Assembly (NCBI GenBank): GCA_022796195.1
Contig: JAAWIE010000005.1
Location: forward strand, 1-64,000
From: Lawsonibacter sp.
GTDB taxonomy: Bacteria > Bacillota > Clostridia > Oscillospirales > Oscillospiraceae
Length of the DNA stretch: 64,000 bases
Reading direction: 5' to 3'
In this document: one piece after another, positions 24,944 to 33,242 of the stretch
Layout of the letters: every line of letters starts with the position of its first letter
Numbering within the stretch: the first letter of the stretch is position 1
The notes under the pieces: generated by a model
The model's input: only the letters and a program-made list of their open reading frames with translations
Told to the model about the DNA's origin: nothing
Databases searched by the model: none
Position numbers and translations under genes: made by a program

Positions 24944-27052
24944 ATGGGTTATAATGGAAGAAGGATGGGTGGGAGCCGCAGCCGGTCCCGCCGCAGCGAG
25001 AGAACAGTAGCGGCTCAGACCCTGGCCCGAGTGATGCTGTTTCCGGTTCTGCTGTTTTATCTGGAACTGGTGCTCCACGTCTATATGAAAAATGCACTGG
25101 TTTATATCCCGGTATATCTGGTGTTTTCTCTGGCGGGAGGTCTTTTTTGTTCGGCTTTTGCACTGCCATGGCACAGGCTGGCAAACAGCATTGTCACGAA
25201 GATATTAGCGGTGGTAATTTCCCTGATTTACGTAGTGGAGCTGGTTGCCAAAACCATCCTTCAGACCTACTATGGACCTAGTTCGCTGGATACAGCGGCC
25301 AATAACCAGCTTACGGACTACTCTGACGTGATCATTTCTGCCGTCTTACGCATGATTCCCGTGATTTTGATTCTGCTGCTGCCCTCGATTCTGCTGTGCG
25401 TGTTTGGCAGACGTCTGATCGGCTTTGAGCGGTTTGATATCCGCTTTGCCATGTTGATTTTGGGAGGGTGCGCAGTATTCCATGTACTGGGTCTCGGTAT
25501 TCTCCACCTGCCTTGGAAAGGGGACCTGACCCCCGCAAAGCTGTACCGGATGGACACCAACGGCGACGATCAGGTAGAACAGCTGGGCCTGCTGACCATG
25601 CTGCGCCTGGACGCAAAACATATGGTTTTCCCGGTGAAGAATACCATGGGCAGCGACTTCAGCGGTCTAAATACTTTGACTCCGCCGGTCAGCGGTTCCT
25701 CTGGGGATGATTCTCAGGCGGATGATCCAGGACCAATCATTGATACCTCTCCTAACGTGAAGGATGTGGACTTGGCTGCTCTTGCGGAAAGTGGGAAGAA
25801 CGACGATATCAAATGGCTGGCCAACTATTTCAACAACATAACGCCTACCCGGAAGAACGAATATACCGGTATGTTTGAGGGGTACAATGTGATTCAGATT
25901 GTGATGGAAGGCTTTTCCGGCTATGCCATTGACAAGGAACTTACCCCGACGCTCTACAAACTTACCCACGAGGGCTTTGTGTTTAATAACTACTATACCG
26001 CGCTTCACTATACCAGCACTTCCAACGGCGAGTGCCAGACCTTGCTGGGGCTCTACCCCAAGAATGGCAACCCGATTACCATGAAGCGCACGGGACAGGT
26101 GCCGTTTAACGCCTATTTTACCCTTCCACAGCAGCTCAAGCGGGCGGGCTATCAGGTGCTGGGCTACCATGCAAACAGCGATATGTATGGCCGGTTGGAC
26201 TCCCACACCAATTTGGGCTATGATTGGAAACAGTTCGGCAGCGGATTTGACAAGTTGGAGCTGAGTGAAAGCGGAGAACTGCTGTGGCCTCAGCGGGACT
26301 CCCACACGATTGAAGTCAGTGTGGATGACTATGTCAACGCGACCCAGCCGTTCCATGTTTACTATCTGACCATCAGCGGCCACATGCCTTACTCAGATAA
26401 CCGAGTGGTAGCCCCCTATCGAGAGACGGTTCGGGCTTTGCCTTACAGTGAGACCACCCAAAATTATGTGGCTACCGCTATGGAGGTGGATAGGGCGTTG
26501 AAGACGCTTATTGACAAACTGGACGCGGCGGGCAAGCTGGACCGGACCCTGATCGTAGCGACGGGGGACCATATTCCTTATTTCAATGTAGATACGCTGG
26601 AGGAACTGTCCGGAAAGTCTTTTGGCAGTTCTGAGGATATGGAGAGCCTGAACGAGGCAAACATCAATTTTGATGTGTACAAAAATTCTCTGATTCTCTG
26701 GTCGGCCAGCATGAAGGAACCGGTGGTGGTGGATAAACCTTGCTGTCAAGTAGATATCCTTCCCACTGTGTCCAATCTGTTGGGACTGGAGTACGATTCC
26801 CGGATGCTGGCGGGCAGCGATATCCTTTCCAGCAGCGAGGGTTTGGTAGTCTTTACCTCACGGTGCTGGATGACGGACCTGGGTTTTTACAACCGGTATA
26901 CTGGCGAATTTACCCCGGCGGAGGGAGTCTCCATGGCGGAGGAGGAACAGGAGAGCTACGTTGCTGCCATGAAAAAGCTGGTGGGCTACAAACTGGATTC
27001 TACGCCGCTGATTGTGGAGAACGACTTCTACAATGAGGCATTTGGCGGGTAA
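24944..27052 (+). CDS. LTA-synthase/sulfatase-family membrane phosphoglycerol transferase
   Basis: The 702-aa protein has a basic N-terminus (RSRSRRSER), about five membrane helices to residue 190, a linker, and an extracellular sulfatase-fold domain. Family features are QIVMEGFSGYAID, the catalytic nucleophile region YTSTSNGECQTLLG, HTNLGYDWKQFG, ISGHMPYS and ATGDHIPYF. Such enzymes move glycerol phosphate or related groups onto lipid or glycan anchors. The start at 24944 is an ATG with GGAGG 9 bases upstream; the ORF-track start (a TTG) touches the Shine-Dalgarno sequence. Substrate is not determined. Confidence 0.88.
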   Translation: MGYNGRRMGGSRSRSRRSERTVAAQTLARVMLFPVLLFYLELVLHVYMKNALVYIPVYLVFSLAGGLFCSAFALPWHRLANSIVTKILAVVISLIYVVELVAKTILQTYYGPSSLDTAANNQLTDYSDVIISAVLRMIPVILILLLPSILLCVFGRRLIGFERFDIRFAMLILGGCAVFHVLGLGILHLPWKGDLTPAKLYRMDTNGDDQVEQLGLLTMLRLDAKHMVFPVKNTMGSDFSGLNTLTPPVSGSSGDDSQADDPGPIIDTSPNVKDVDLAALAESGKNDDIKWLANYFNNITPTRKNEYTGMFEGYNVIQIVMEGFSGYAIDKELTPTLYKLTHEGFVFNNYYTALHYTSTSNGECQTLLGLYPKNGNPITMKRTGQVPFNAYFTLPQQLKRAGYQVLGYHANSDMYGRLDSHTNLGYDWKQFGSGFDKLELSESGELLWPQRDSHTIEVSVDDYVNATQPFHVYYLTISGHMPYSDNRVVAPYRETVRALPYSETTQNYVATAMEVDRALKTLIDKLDAAGKLDRTLIVATGDHIPYFNVDTLEELSGKSFGSSEDMESLNEANINFDVYKNSLILWSASMKEPVVVDKPCCQVDILPTVSNLLGLEYDSRMLAGSDILSSSEGLVVFTSRCWMTDLGFYNRYTGEFTPAEGVSMAEEEQESYVAAMKKLVGYKLDSTPLIVENDFYNEAFGG

Positions 27053-27076
27053 AATGCTTCCTCGCCATAGAAGGTA

Positions 27077-27105
27077 TTGCTTTTTCTCCCATGGTGAAGT
27101 ATAAT
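27077..27105 (+). promoter_or_regulatory. promoter of the BI-1 family gene
   Basis: TTGCTT, a 17-base spacer, then TATAAT. The leader has a GGCAGA/TCTGCC hairpin. Confidence 0.82.
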
Positions 27106-27167
27106 AGAATCAACCTTGAACGGGCAGAATGAAACAAATCTGCCTAACAATGAAAGGAGTGCTTGAT

Positions 27168-27890
27168 ATGAGTTTTGACCCTTATGAGTTCGACCGCGGT
27201 TATGCCTCCGGCCAGACAGAGACCCTAGGCCAGTACACCGCAAAGACCTTCCTATGGATGATGCTGGGCCTGCTGGTAACCTTCGGTGTGGCGGTGGGCT
27301 GTTGGGTAAGCGGTGCAACCCTCTATCTGATCTATTCTGGTATGTTCCAGATGGTTCAGATTGTCATTTTGATTGCAACGTTGGTGATGGCCTTCACTAT
27401 GTCCCGCCGCATTGAGAAGATGGCAGTGGGTACGGCAATTGCGATGTTTGTCACCTTTGCCGTTCTGTTTGGGCTAACGATGTCCACCATTTTGCTGGTC
27501 TACCGGTTGACGGCCATTGTTTTGTGCTTCCTGCTCACGGCCGTTTATTTCGGCGCTCTGGCGGCCTACGGGTTCCTCACCAAGCGGGACCTGTCCAGCA
27601 TGTGGACGATCCTGATTTCCGGCACAGTTTTCCTGATTCTATTCGGTGTGGTGTCCATGTTTATTCCCGGGTTGGAAATGTTTGAGCGGGTGGCCTGCCT
27701 GATCGGCATTGCCACGTTCCTTGGCTGGACCGCCTACGATACCCAGAAACTCCGGGTATTCTACAGCTACTACGCCTCTGCTCCCGACATGCTGGCGAAG
27801 GCATCCATTTTCTCTGCCCTCCAGCTGTATCTGGATTTTGTCAACCTGTTTTTGTATTTGCTTCGGTTTTTGGGCAACAAGCGCAGCTAA
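27168..27890 (+). CDS. Bax inhibitor-1 (BI-1/YccA) family membrane protein
   Basis: The 240-aa protein has seven predicted membrane helices. Typical stretches are KTFLWMMLGLLVTFGVAVG at the start, the internal SRRIEKM, and the C-terminal LGWTAYDTQKLR with family aspartate/tyrosine residues and YLDFVNLFLYLLRFLGNKR. Bacterial BI-1 proteins are pH-sensitive calcium-leak channels or partners of the FtsH protease. The start at 27168 has AAAGGAG 8 bases upstream. It is monocistronic, with its own promoter and terminator. Confidence 0.92.
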   Translation: MSFDPYEFDRGYASGQTETLGQYTAKTFLWMMLGLLVTFGVAVGCWVSGATLYLIYSGMFQMVQIVILIATLVMAFTMSRRIEKMAVGTAIAMFVTFAVLFGLTMSTILLVYRLTAIVLCFLLTAVYFGALAAYGFLTKRDLSSMWTILISGTVFLILFGVVSMFIPGLEMFERVACLIGIATFLGWTAYDTQKLRVFYSYYASAPDMLAKASIFSALQLYLDFVNLFLYLLRFLGNKRS

Positions 27891-27899
27891 AAGGCATAT

Positions 27900-27933
27900 G
27901 GCGGACGCTCCAGTTGGAGCGTCCGCCGTTTTG
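27900..27933 (+). terminator. Rho-independent terminator of the BI-1 gene
   Basis: GGCGGACGCTCCA and TGGAGCGTCCGCC form a perfect 13-bp stem around GT, followed by GTTTTG. Confidence 0.9.
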
Positions 27934-27952
27934 TGTTATGTCCAAAATCATC

Positions 27953-27981
27953 TTCCCATTCTGCCATTCCTGTGTTATAAT
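27953..27981 (+). promoter_or_regulatory. promoter of the ruv operon
   Basis: TTCCCA, a 17-base spacer, then a perfect TATAAT, about 33 bases before ruvC. Confidence 0.72.
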
Positions 27982-28013
27982 TATTCTGTAATATTGTGGG
28001 CAGGAGGGAGTAT

Positions 28014-28535
28014 ATGCTGATCCTAGGGATTGACCCTGGAGTAGCGACCATTGGTTTTGGAGTGATTCGGGCAGAGCGGCAGAAAAATATCCTGCTGCGT
28101 TATGGTGTGATTACCACTCCACCGGGGATTCCGCTGTCCCACCGGCTGCTGCAAATTTCCAGCGATATGGAGGAGCTGATACATACCTTTCATCCCGACG
28201 AGATGGCTGTGGAGGAGCTGTTTTTTACCAAAAATATAACCACCGGTATCGCTGTGGCCCATGGCCGGGGGGTGATTCTGCTTGCGGCGGAGAGGCTGGG
28301 GGTGCCCATCTTTGAATATACCCCGATGCAGGTGAAACAGGCGGTCGCCGGCTACGGCGGGGCGGACAAGCGGCAGGTTATGCTGATGACTCAGCGGCTC
28401 CTGAATATGAAAGAGATTCCGCGGCCTGACGACGCCGCCGACGCGCTGGCGATTGCAATTTGCCACGCCCGGTCGGCCACCAGTCTTTTGAATACGGAGC
28501 GGGTCTTTAACCCGGAGAAATACGATACGAGGTAA
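28014..28535 (+). CDS. ruvC: crossover junction endonuclease RuvC
   Basis: The 173-aa dimeric endonuclease resolves Holliday junctions. Catalytic acids are in GIDPGVATIGFG, AVEELFF and the C-terminal PDDAADALAIA. The start at 28014 has AGGAGG 6 bases upstream; the ORF-track start would place that Shine-Dalgarno inside the gene. It is the first gene of a ruvC-ruvA-x-ruvB operon. Confidence 0.96.
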   Translation: MLILGIDPGVATIGFGVIRAERQKNILLRYGVITTPPGIPLSHRLLQISSDMEELIHTFHPDEMAVEELFFTKNITTGIAVAHGRGVILLAAERLGVPIFEYTPMQVKQAVAGYGGADKRQVMLMTQRLLNMKEIPRPDDAADALAIAICHARSATSLLNTERVFNPEKYDTR

Positions 28536-28540
28536 CGACT

Positions 28541-29149
28541 ATGTTTTACTATTTGAATGGCGCCGTGGTCCATGTGGAACCCTTTCTGGCGGTTATTGAC
28601 TGTAACGGGGTGGGCTATGCCTGCCGCACCACCAGCTATACTCTGTCCGCCCTGAAAAAGGGGGAGAAGGGTAAGCTGTTTACCCACCTGAACGTCCGGG
28701 AGGATGCGGTGGAGCTGTACGGCTTTTCCACAGCGGAGGAGCTGCGGTTGTTTCAACAGCTGATTTCGGTGTCCGGAGTGGGGCCGAAAGCGGCGCTGTC
28801 TATTCTGTCTGCCAGCACTCCGGCTAATCTGGCGCTGTCCATCATAACTGGGGACGAAAAAGCTCTGACTTGCGCCCAGGGCATTGGCAAAAAAATTGCC
28901 CAGCGGGTGATTTTGGAGCTGAAAGATAAGCTGGCGAAGGGACAGACCATCAACGCCGCCGGGGAGACCTATGGCGGCACCGGGGTGACGGTCATCCCAG
29001 AAAACAAACTGTCCGAGGCCACCGCCGCCCTGGCTGTGCTGGGCTACTCACAGGGAGAAATCAATCTGGCCCTCAAGGGGATCGACTTGGACGGTCTGGC
29101 GTTGGAACAGATTATCAAGCAGGCGCTGAAAAAGATGATGAAGGGGTGA
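28541..29149 (+). CDS. ruvA: Holliday junction branch migration protein RuvA
   Basis: The 202-aa protein has the OB fold (MFYYLNGAVVHVEPFLAVID), helix-hairpin-helix motifs for DNA (SGVGPKAALSIL and AQGIGKKIAQRVILELKDK) and the C-terminal RuvB-binding domain (SEATAALAVLGYSQGEI). It tetramerises on four-way junctions and loads RuvB. The gap to ruvC is 5 bases. Confidence 0.96.
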   Translation: MFYYLNGAVVHVEPFLAVIDCNGVGYACRTTSYTLSALKKGEKGKLFTHLNVREDAVELYGFSTAEELRLFQQLISVSGVGPKAALSILSASTPANLALSIITGDEKALTCAQGIGKKIAQRVILELKDKLAKGQTINAAGETYGGTGVTVIPENKLSEATAALAVLGYSQGEINLALKGIDLDGLALEQIIKQALKKMMKG

Positions 29150-29154
29150 GCACA

Positions 29155-29487
29155 ATGGCGAAGTTTGAGTGTACCTTACAGGGCGACTACGACCAGGCCC
29201 TGCGCTATTTCCATGAGGGAATCCTCAACGGCAGTATGTCCGCCAGCTTTGAGGATGAGAGCTATTTTCAGAGCGCCGGGGTGCGGTGTACCATCCGGGT
29301 CTACGAGCGGTACAGCTGGAGCGGCGGAAACCGGCTGTCCATGACCCTCACACTGGTGGGGGATGGGGAAAATTTGTTCCTTTCCGGCATTACCGCGGGG
29401 GGCAGTCAGGGCGTAATCTTCAAGATCAATACTTGGGGTGAGGAAGCCTTTCTGGATACCCTCCGGGAGCTGGTCAACCGGTGGTAG
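29155..29487 (+). CDS. small conserved protein, DUF6054-like
   Basis: The 110-aa product (MAKFECTLQGDYDQALRYF start) is a compact alpha/beta protein with a central IRVYERYSWSGGNRLSMTLT strand region. I think it belongs to DUF6054, but this is from memory. The ATG at 29155 has AAGGGG 8 bases upstream; the ORF-track GTG lies in the ruvA stop. It is inserted between ruvA and ruvB, so it may be co-regulated with recombination genes, but no function is known. Confidence 0.65.
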   Translation: MAKFECTLQGDYDQALRYFHEGILNGSMSASFEDESYFQSAGVRCTIRVYERYSWSGGNRLSMTLTLVGDGENLFLSGITAGGSQGVIFKINTWGEEAFLDTLRELVNRW

Positions 29488-29569
29488 AAGCATCCCCAGT
29501 CACCACCTTTGTCGGGGAAGTAAGTATAGGTGCAGACTGGGGCAAAAGCGATAGGTGGGAAGTGAAGTT

Positions 29570-30649
29570 TTGAGCATAGATTTTTCCGGCGGGGAGTTTG
29601 CCGCCGAGGAGTATGAAGCCGGGGAACTGGAACCCCTGGTGACAACCTCGCTGACAAGGGAGGATGAAGGGGAATACTCCCTGCGCCCCAAGACCTTGAA
29701 AGAGTACATCGGCCAAGAGAAGGCCAAGGGCAACCTTGAGGTATTTATCCAGGCGGCCAAGATGCGCAGCGAACCGCTGGACCACGTTTTGCTCCATGGC
29801 CCGCCTGGGCTGGGCAAGACCACGCTCAGCGGGATAATCGCCAATGAGATGGGAGTCAACGTGCGCATTACCTCCGGGCCGGCCATTGAGAAAGCGGGAG
29901 ATCTGGCGGCGCTGTTGACCAACTTAAATGAAAACGACATCCTCTTTGTGGATGAAATCCACCGCCTGAACCGGGCGGTGGAGGAGATTTTATATCCTGC
30001 GATGGAGGACTATGCGATTGATATCATCATCGGCAAGGGGCCTTCGGCCAACTCCATCCGGCTGGACCTGCCGAAATTTACGCTAATCGGGGCGACTACC
30101 CGGGCGGGCCAGCTGTCCGCGCCTCTGCGGGACCGATTCGGGGTCACCCTGCGGCTGGAACTGTACAGCGCAGAGGAATTATCTTGGATTGTTACACGCT
30201 CCGCTGGAATTTTAGATGTGCCCATTGAACCGGACGGAGCCATGGAGATTGCCCGCCGGTCCCGGGGGACACCGAGAATCGCAAACCGAATGCTCCGCCG
30301 GGTGCGGGACTTTGCCCAAGTGCGGGCGGGGGGTGTTATCACGAAAAAGGTGGCCGATGAGGCCCTTACCGCCCTGGAGATTGACTATCTCGGGCTGGAC
30401 TCCATCGACCATCGGATGCTGAGAAGCATCATCGAAAATTACCGGGGCGGGCCAGTGGGGCTGGAGACATTGGCAGCTACCATCAATGAGGAGTCCGTCA
30501 CCCTGGAGGATGTCTACGAGCCTTATTTGATGCAGCTGGGCTTTTTGACCCGCACTCCTCGGGGCCGGTGCGTTACCCCCAAAGCCTACCATCACTTGGG
30601 TTTGGCGCTCCCCGGTGGGACGGCTGGGCTGGACCAGCTGAGTTTTTAG
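29570..30649 (+). CDS. ruvB: Holliday junction branch migration helicase RuvB
   Basis: The 359-aa AAA+ motor has Walker [13 protein letters not shown], Walker [11 protein letters not shown], sensor 1 [18 protein letters not shown], an arginine-finger region and the winged-helix C-terminus. The acidic N-terminal extension to residue 40 is seen in some clostridial RuvBs. I prefer the TTG at 29570 (giving [10 protein letters not shown]) with GGTGGGA about 9 bases upstream over the track GTG at 29555. Start choice is uncertain by five codons. Confidence 0.95.
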   Translation: MSIDFSGGEFAAEEYEAGELEPLVTTSLTREDEGEYSLRPKTLKEYIGQEKAKGNLEVFIQAAKMRSEPLDHVLLHGPPGLGKTTLSGIIANEMGVNVRITSGPAIEKAGDLAALLTNLNENDILFVDEIHRLNRAVEEILYPAMEDYAIDIIIGKGPSANSIRLDLPKFTLIGATTRAGQLSAPLRDRFGVTLRLELYSAEELSWIVTRSAGILDVPIEPDGAMEIARRSRGTPRIANRMLRRVRDFAQVRAGGVITKKVADEALTALEIDYLGLDSIDHRMLRSIIENYRGGPVGLETLAATINEESVTLEDVYEPYLMQLGFLTRTPRGRCVTPKAYHHLGLALPGGTAGLDQLSF

Positions 30650-30657
30650 GAGGATAT

Positions 30658-31038
30658 ATGGATCAAAATGCCCTGTTCTTTTTCCAGGAAAAGCCGGAGG
30701 CCCTGCCGTTATACAGGGCCTTTGAAGGGCGGCTTCTGGCTGAGCTGGAAGGCGTTAACATCAAGGTGCAGAAGACGCAGATTACCTTTTCAAACCGCCG
30801 TGTATTTGCAGCCGTCTCCTTCCTGGCGGCTCGGAAAGCTAAGGCCCGGCCTGAACCCTATATCACCATCACCCTGGGCCTGAACCGGCGGGAGAGTTCC
30901 ACGCGCATTGACCAAGCGTCTGAGCCGTATCCGGGCCGCTGGACCCACCATTTAGTGATCGGAACCGTGGAGGAAATTGACGATGAGCTGATGGCTTGGG
31001 CCCGTGAGGCATACAACTTTGCGGCAGCGAAGCGGTAG
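30658..31038 (+). CDS. DUF5655-like small protein
   Basis: The 126-aa protein (MDQNALFFFQEKPEALPLY start) resembles the DUF5655 domain: IKVQKTQITFSNRRVFAAVSF, then an extended ITITLGLNRRE and a C-terminal helix EEIDDELMAWAREAYNFA. AGGAGG lies 4 bases before the ATG, and only 8 bases separate it from ruvB. Similar domains often occur in small proteins of unknown function or after transport-associated domains. The family call is from memory and the role is unknown. Confidence 0.62.
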   Translation: MDQNALFFFQEKPEALPLYRAFEGRLLAELEGVNIKVQKTQITFSNRRVFAAVSFLAARKAKARPEPYITITLGLNRRESSTRIDQASEPYPGRWTHHLVIGTVEEIDDELMAWAREAYNFAAAKR

Positions 31039-31047
31039 GCGTACATG

Positions 31048-31311
31048 TCACCCATCCACGCCCATAGACTGCAAAACCTCTTGACGAAACCCCAATCCAA
31101 AGAGATAATAGAGATCAGCGGTGCGGTACATGTAAGTGTGGAAGCTCCGTTCAAATGCGTCAAACACATCAAAGCCGATTTGTTCGGCGATTTCGTGGGC
31201 AGTTTTGTAAAATGCTTGTTTTGCGGCTATAAATTCCGGGTCGCTGGTACAGAACGATTCTAGCTCAGCGTCAATGGTATCGTTGAGAAACAGAGAAGGT
31301 AGTAAATTCAT
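31048..31311 (-). CDS. small uncharacterised protein divergent from XRE regulator
   Basis: The 87-aa acidic helical protein (MNLLPSLFLNDTIDAELESF) has no family that I can name with confidence; it is vaguely like the DUF6809 group. The reality of the gene is supported by AAGGAG 9 bases before the ATG and a near-consensus promoter. It is convergent with the DUF5655 gene, leaving 9 bases between stops, and is divergent from the XRE gene that probably controls it. An accessory or toxin-antitoxin role is possible but unproven. Confidence 0.6.
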   Translation of the reverse strand: MNLLPSLFLNDTIDAELESFCTSDPEFIAAKQAFYKTAHEIAEQIGFDVFDAFERSFHTYMYRTADLYYLFGLGFRQEVLQSMGVDG

Positions 31312-31345
31312 AAATGTATTCTCCTTGTTTGAGTTTGTGTAATAT

Positions 31346-31372
31346 AAGTTTAACTGAGAATATCATAAACTT
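31346..31372. promoter_or_regulatory. inverted repeat in the divergent XRE promoter region
   Basis: AAGTTTA and TAAACTT are perfect 7-base inverted repeats 13 bases apart. The right arm overlaps the -10 box of the minus-strand gene, as expected for an XRE repressor operator. Confidence 0.5.
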
Positions 31373-31390
31373 AAAGCGGGGAGTTGTCAA
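31362..31390 (-). promoter_or_regulatory. promoter of the small divergent gene
   Basis: A consensus TTGACA, a 17-base spacer, then TATGAT on the minus strand, with the ribosome binding site about 40 bases downstream. Confidence 0.82.
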
Positions 31391-31406
31391 GAGGGAATGT
31401 GTATTT

Positions 31407-31628
31407 ATGGAGAAGTTTCCGCGTCGGCTAAAAGCGATTCGCATAGAAAATGGAAAAAAGCAACATGAGATAGCGGTCCACCTGGGACTCTCTGATGGAG
31501 GATATCAGTGTTATGAGCAGGGACGGGGATACCCGGATGTTCCACGCCTATATGCGCTGGCGGAATATTTCGACGTCAGCATTGATTATCTTTTGGGGCG
31601 TACAGACCGTCGGGAGCTCAACCGATAG
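31407..31628 (+). CDS. XRE-family transcriptional regulator (single HTH)
   Basis: The 73-aa protein is a minimal helix-turn-helix of the Cro/C1 type: RRLKAIRIENGKKQHEIA, the recognition-helix region SDGGYQCYEQGRGYP and YFDVSIDYLLGRTD. It has no other domain. The start at 31407 has GAGGGA 10 bases upstream. It probably binds the inverted repeat in the intergenic region and represses the divergent small gene and itself. Confidence 0.85.
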   Translation: MEKFPRRLKAIRIENGKKQHEIAVHLGLSDGGYQCYEQGRGYPDVPRLYALAEYFDVSIDYLLGRTDRRELNR

Positions 31629-31636
31629 CCCAACAT

Positions 31637-31752
31637 CCCCGCCTCAGCGGGTAAGGCTTCTTTAAAAAGGAGCTGTCAGCCGAAGGCTGGCTGAGGATTG
31701 CATTTGCGGGGAAGTTTTCTTTTGGCTCTTTTCTTTTTCAAAAGAAAAGAGC
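31637..31752. repeat. composite palindromic intergenic repeat upstream of glmM
   Basis: Outer CCCCGC (31637) and GCGGGG (31706) could close a structured unit holding GGAGCTGTCAGCC, GAA and GGCTGGCTGAGG. It is followed by a perfect 13-base palindrome, GCTCTTTTCTTTT with AAAAGAAAAGAGC at 31725-31752. I recall GGAGCTGTC...ACTGAGG-type elements as dispersed repeats in gut Clostridia. No T run follows on either strand. Confidence 0.55.
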
Positions 31753-31779
31753 AAGAAAAACCAAATGAGGTGAATCAAC

Positions 31780-33132
31780 ATGGGCAAATTATTCGGAACA
31801 GACGGGATTCGAGGGGTGGTGAACGCTGGACTGGACGCGGATTTGGCCTATAAAGTGGGGCTGGCGGCGGCGACGGTGCTGGCCAAGAAGAAGGGCGGCA
31901 AGCCGCTTGTGACCATTGGAAAGGATACCCGCATATCGGGGGATCTTCTGAAAGGCTCTCTGATCTCCGGATTGTGTACCGCCGGGGCGGACGTGCTGGA
32001 CTTGGGTACTCTGCCTACCCCTGGAGTGGCCTGGGTGACGGTGGACGAAAGGGCAGATGCGGGGATCGTCATCTCGGCCAGCCACAACCCCTTCGAGCAT
32101 AATGGCATCAAAATTTTCAACGGCCAGGGCTTCAAGCTGTCCGATGAACTGGAGGAAAAAATTGAGGATATCGTCCTCTTCAGCTCCAACAACGTGCCCA
32201 TGAAGACGGGGGCGGACATCGGCAAAGTGAGCTATGCGGCCCCCAAAGCGTCTGAGGACTACATTGACCATCTGGAATCTACCATCGACTCCACGCTGGG
32301 GGGCCTGCGTATTCTGGTGGACTGCGCCAACGGTGCGGCCTCTGCCACGGCGGCGCGGCTGTTCAACCGCTTTTCCAAACTGCGGACCGACGTAATCAAC
32401 GCCGACCCAGACGGAGTGAACATCAACGAGAAATGCGGTTCCACTCATTTGGGTGCGCTCGCCGCCATGGTAAAGGCGGGCGGGTACGACATTGGAATCG
32501 CGTTTGATGGGGACGCGGACCGCTGTTTGGCGGTGGATGAACTGGGCGGCCTGATCGATGGAGACCAGATTATGGCCGCCTGCGGTCTGGACATGAAGTA
32601 TAAGGGTCTGCTGCCCCAAAGCACAGTGGTGGCGACGGTCATGTCGAATCTGGGATTTCACCGATACGCAAAGGAGAACGGCATGTCGCTGGAGTGTACC
32701 GACGTGGGGGACCGGAACGTGTTGGAGCGAATGGTGGAGAAGGGCTACCGGCTGGGGGGCGAGCAGTCGGGCCACATGATCTTTCTGGACCATGCCACCA
32801 CGGGTGACGGTCAGCTGACGGCCCTGAAAATGCTGGCCCTCCTAAAGGAGAGCGGCAAAAAGGCTTCGGAAGTGTTTGGCGGCTGTCCCCGGTATCCTCA
32901 GGTGCTGGTAAATATCCCGGTGGCGGACAACGACGCAAAAAAAGCCGCTATGGCAAGTCCTCTGCTGGCCCAGGCCATTCAGCGGGAGGAGGAGGCTCTG
33001 TCCGGGGAAGGCCGTGTGCTGGTGCGCCCATCTGGCACAGAGGCGCTGATGCGGGTGATGGTGGAGGCAAAAACCCAAAAACTGGCAGAAGAAACGGCCC
33101 AGCGTTTGGCCGGTTTGATCCCGTCTCTTTGA
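31780..33132 (+). CDS. glmM: phosphoglucosamine mutase
   Basis: The 450-aa enzyme converts glucosamine-6-phosphate to glucosamine-1-phosphate for UDP-GlcNAc synthesis. Signatures are GTDGIRG near the N-terminus, the phosphoserine loop ISASHNPFEHNGIKIF, the Mg site AFDGDADRC, the sugar loop GGEQSGHM and the phosphate-binding VRPSGTEALMRVMVE. The ribosome binding site is GAGGTG. Length is normal for the family. Confidence 0.96.
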   Translation: MGKLFGTDGIRGVVNAGLDADLAYKVGLAAATVLAKKKGGKPLVTIGKDTRISGDLLKGSLISGLCTAGADVLDLGTLPTPGVAWVTVDERADAGIVISASHNPFEHNGIKIFNGQGFKLSDELEEKIEDIVLFSSNNVPMKTGADIGKVSYAAPKASEDYIDHLESTIDSTLGGLRILVDCANGAASATAARLFNRFSKLRTDVINADPDGVNINEKCGSTHLGALAAMVKAGGYDIGIAFDGDADRCLAVDELGGLIDGDQIMAACGLDMKYKGLLPQSTVVATVMSNLGFHRYAKENGMSLECTDVGDRNVLERMVEKGYRLGGEQSGHMIFLDHATTGDGQLTALKMLALLKESGKKASEVFGGCPRYPQVLVNIPVADNDAKKAAMASPLLAQAIQREEEALSGEGRVLVRPSGTEALMRVMVEAKTQKLAEETAQRLAGLIPSL

Positions 33133-33191
33133 GGAAATAGAGAACAGACGGGCGAACTGGAAAATATGAACAAACATTTTTGGGAAAAGCC

Positions 33192-33220
33192 TTGACAAAT
33201 CTGAACATTTTGTTTATTAT
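33192..33220 (+). promoter_or_regulatory. promoter of the SigH-like sigma gene
   Basis: A consensus TTGACA, a 17-base spacer, then TATTAT. Transcription should begin near 33227, only about 16 bases before the chosen ATG. Confidence 0.88.
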
Positions 33221-33242
33221 GAATAACAAGCGAGACGATAGT

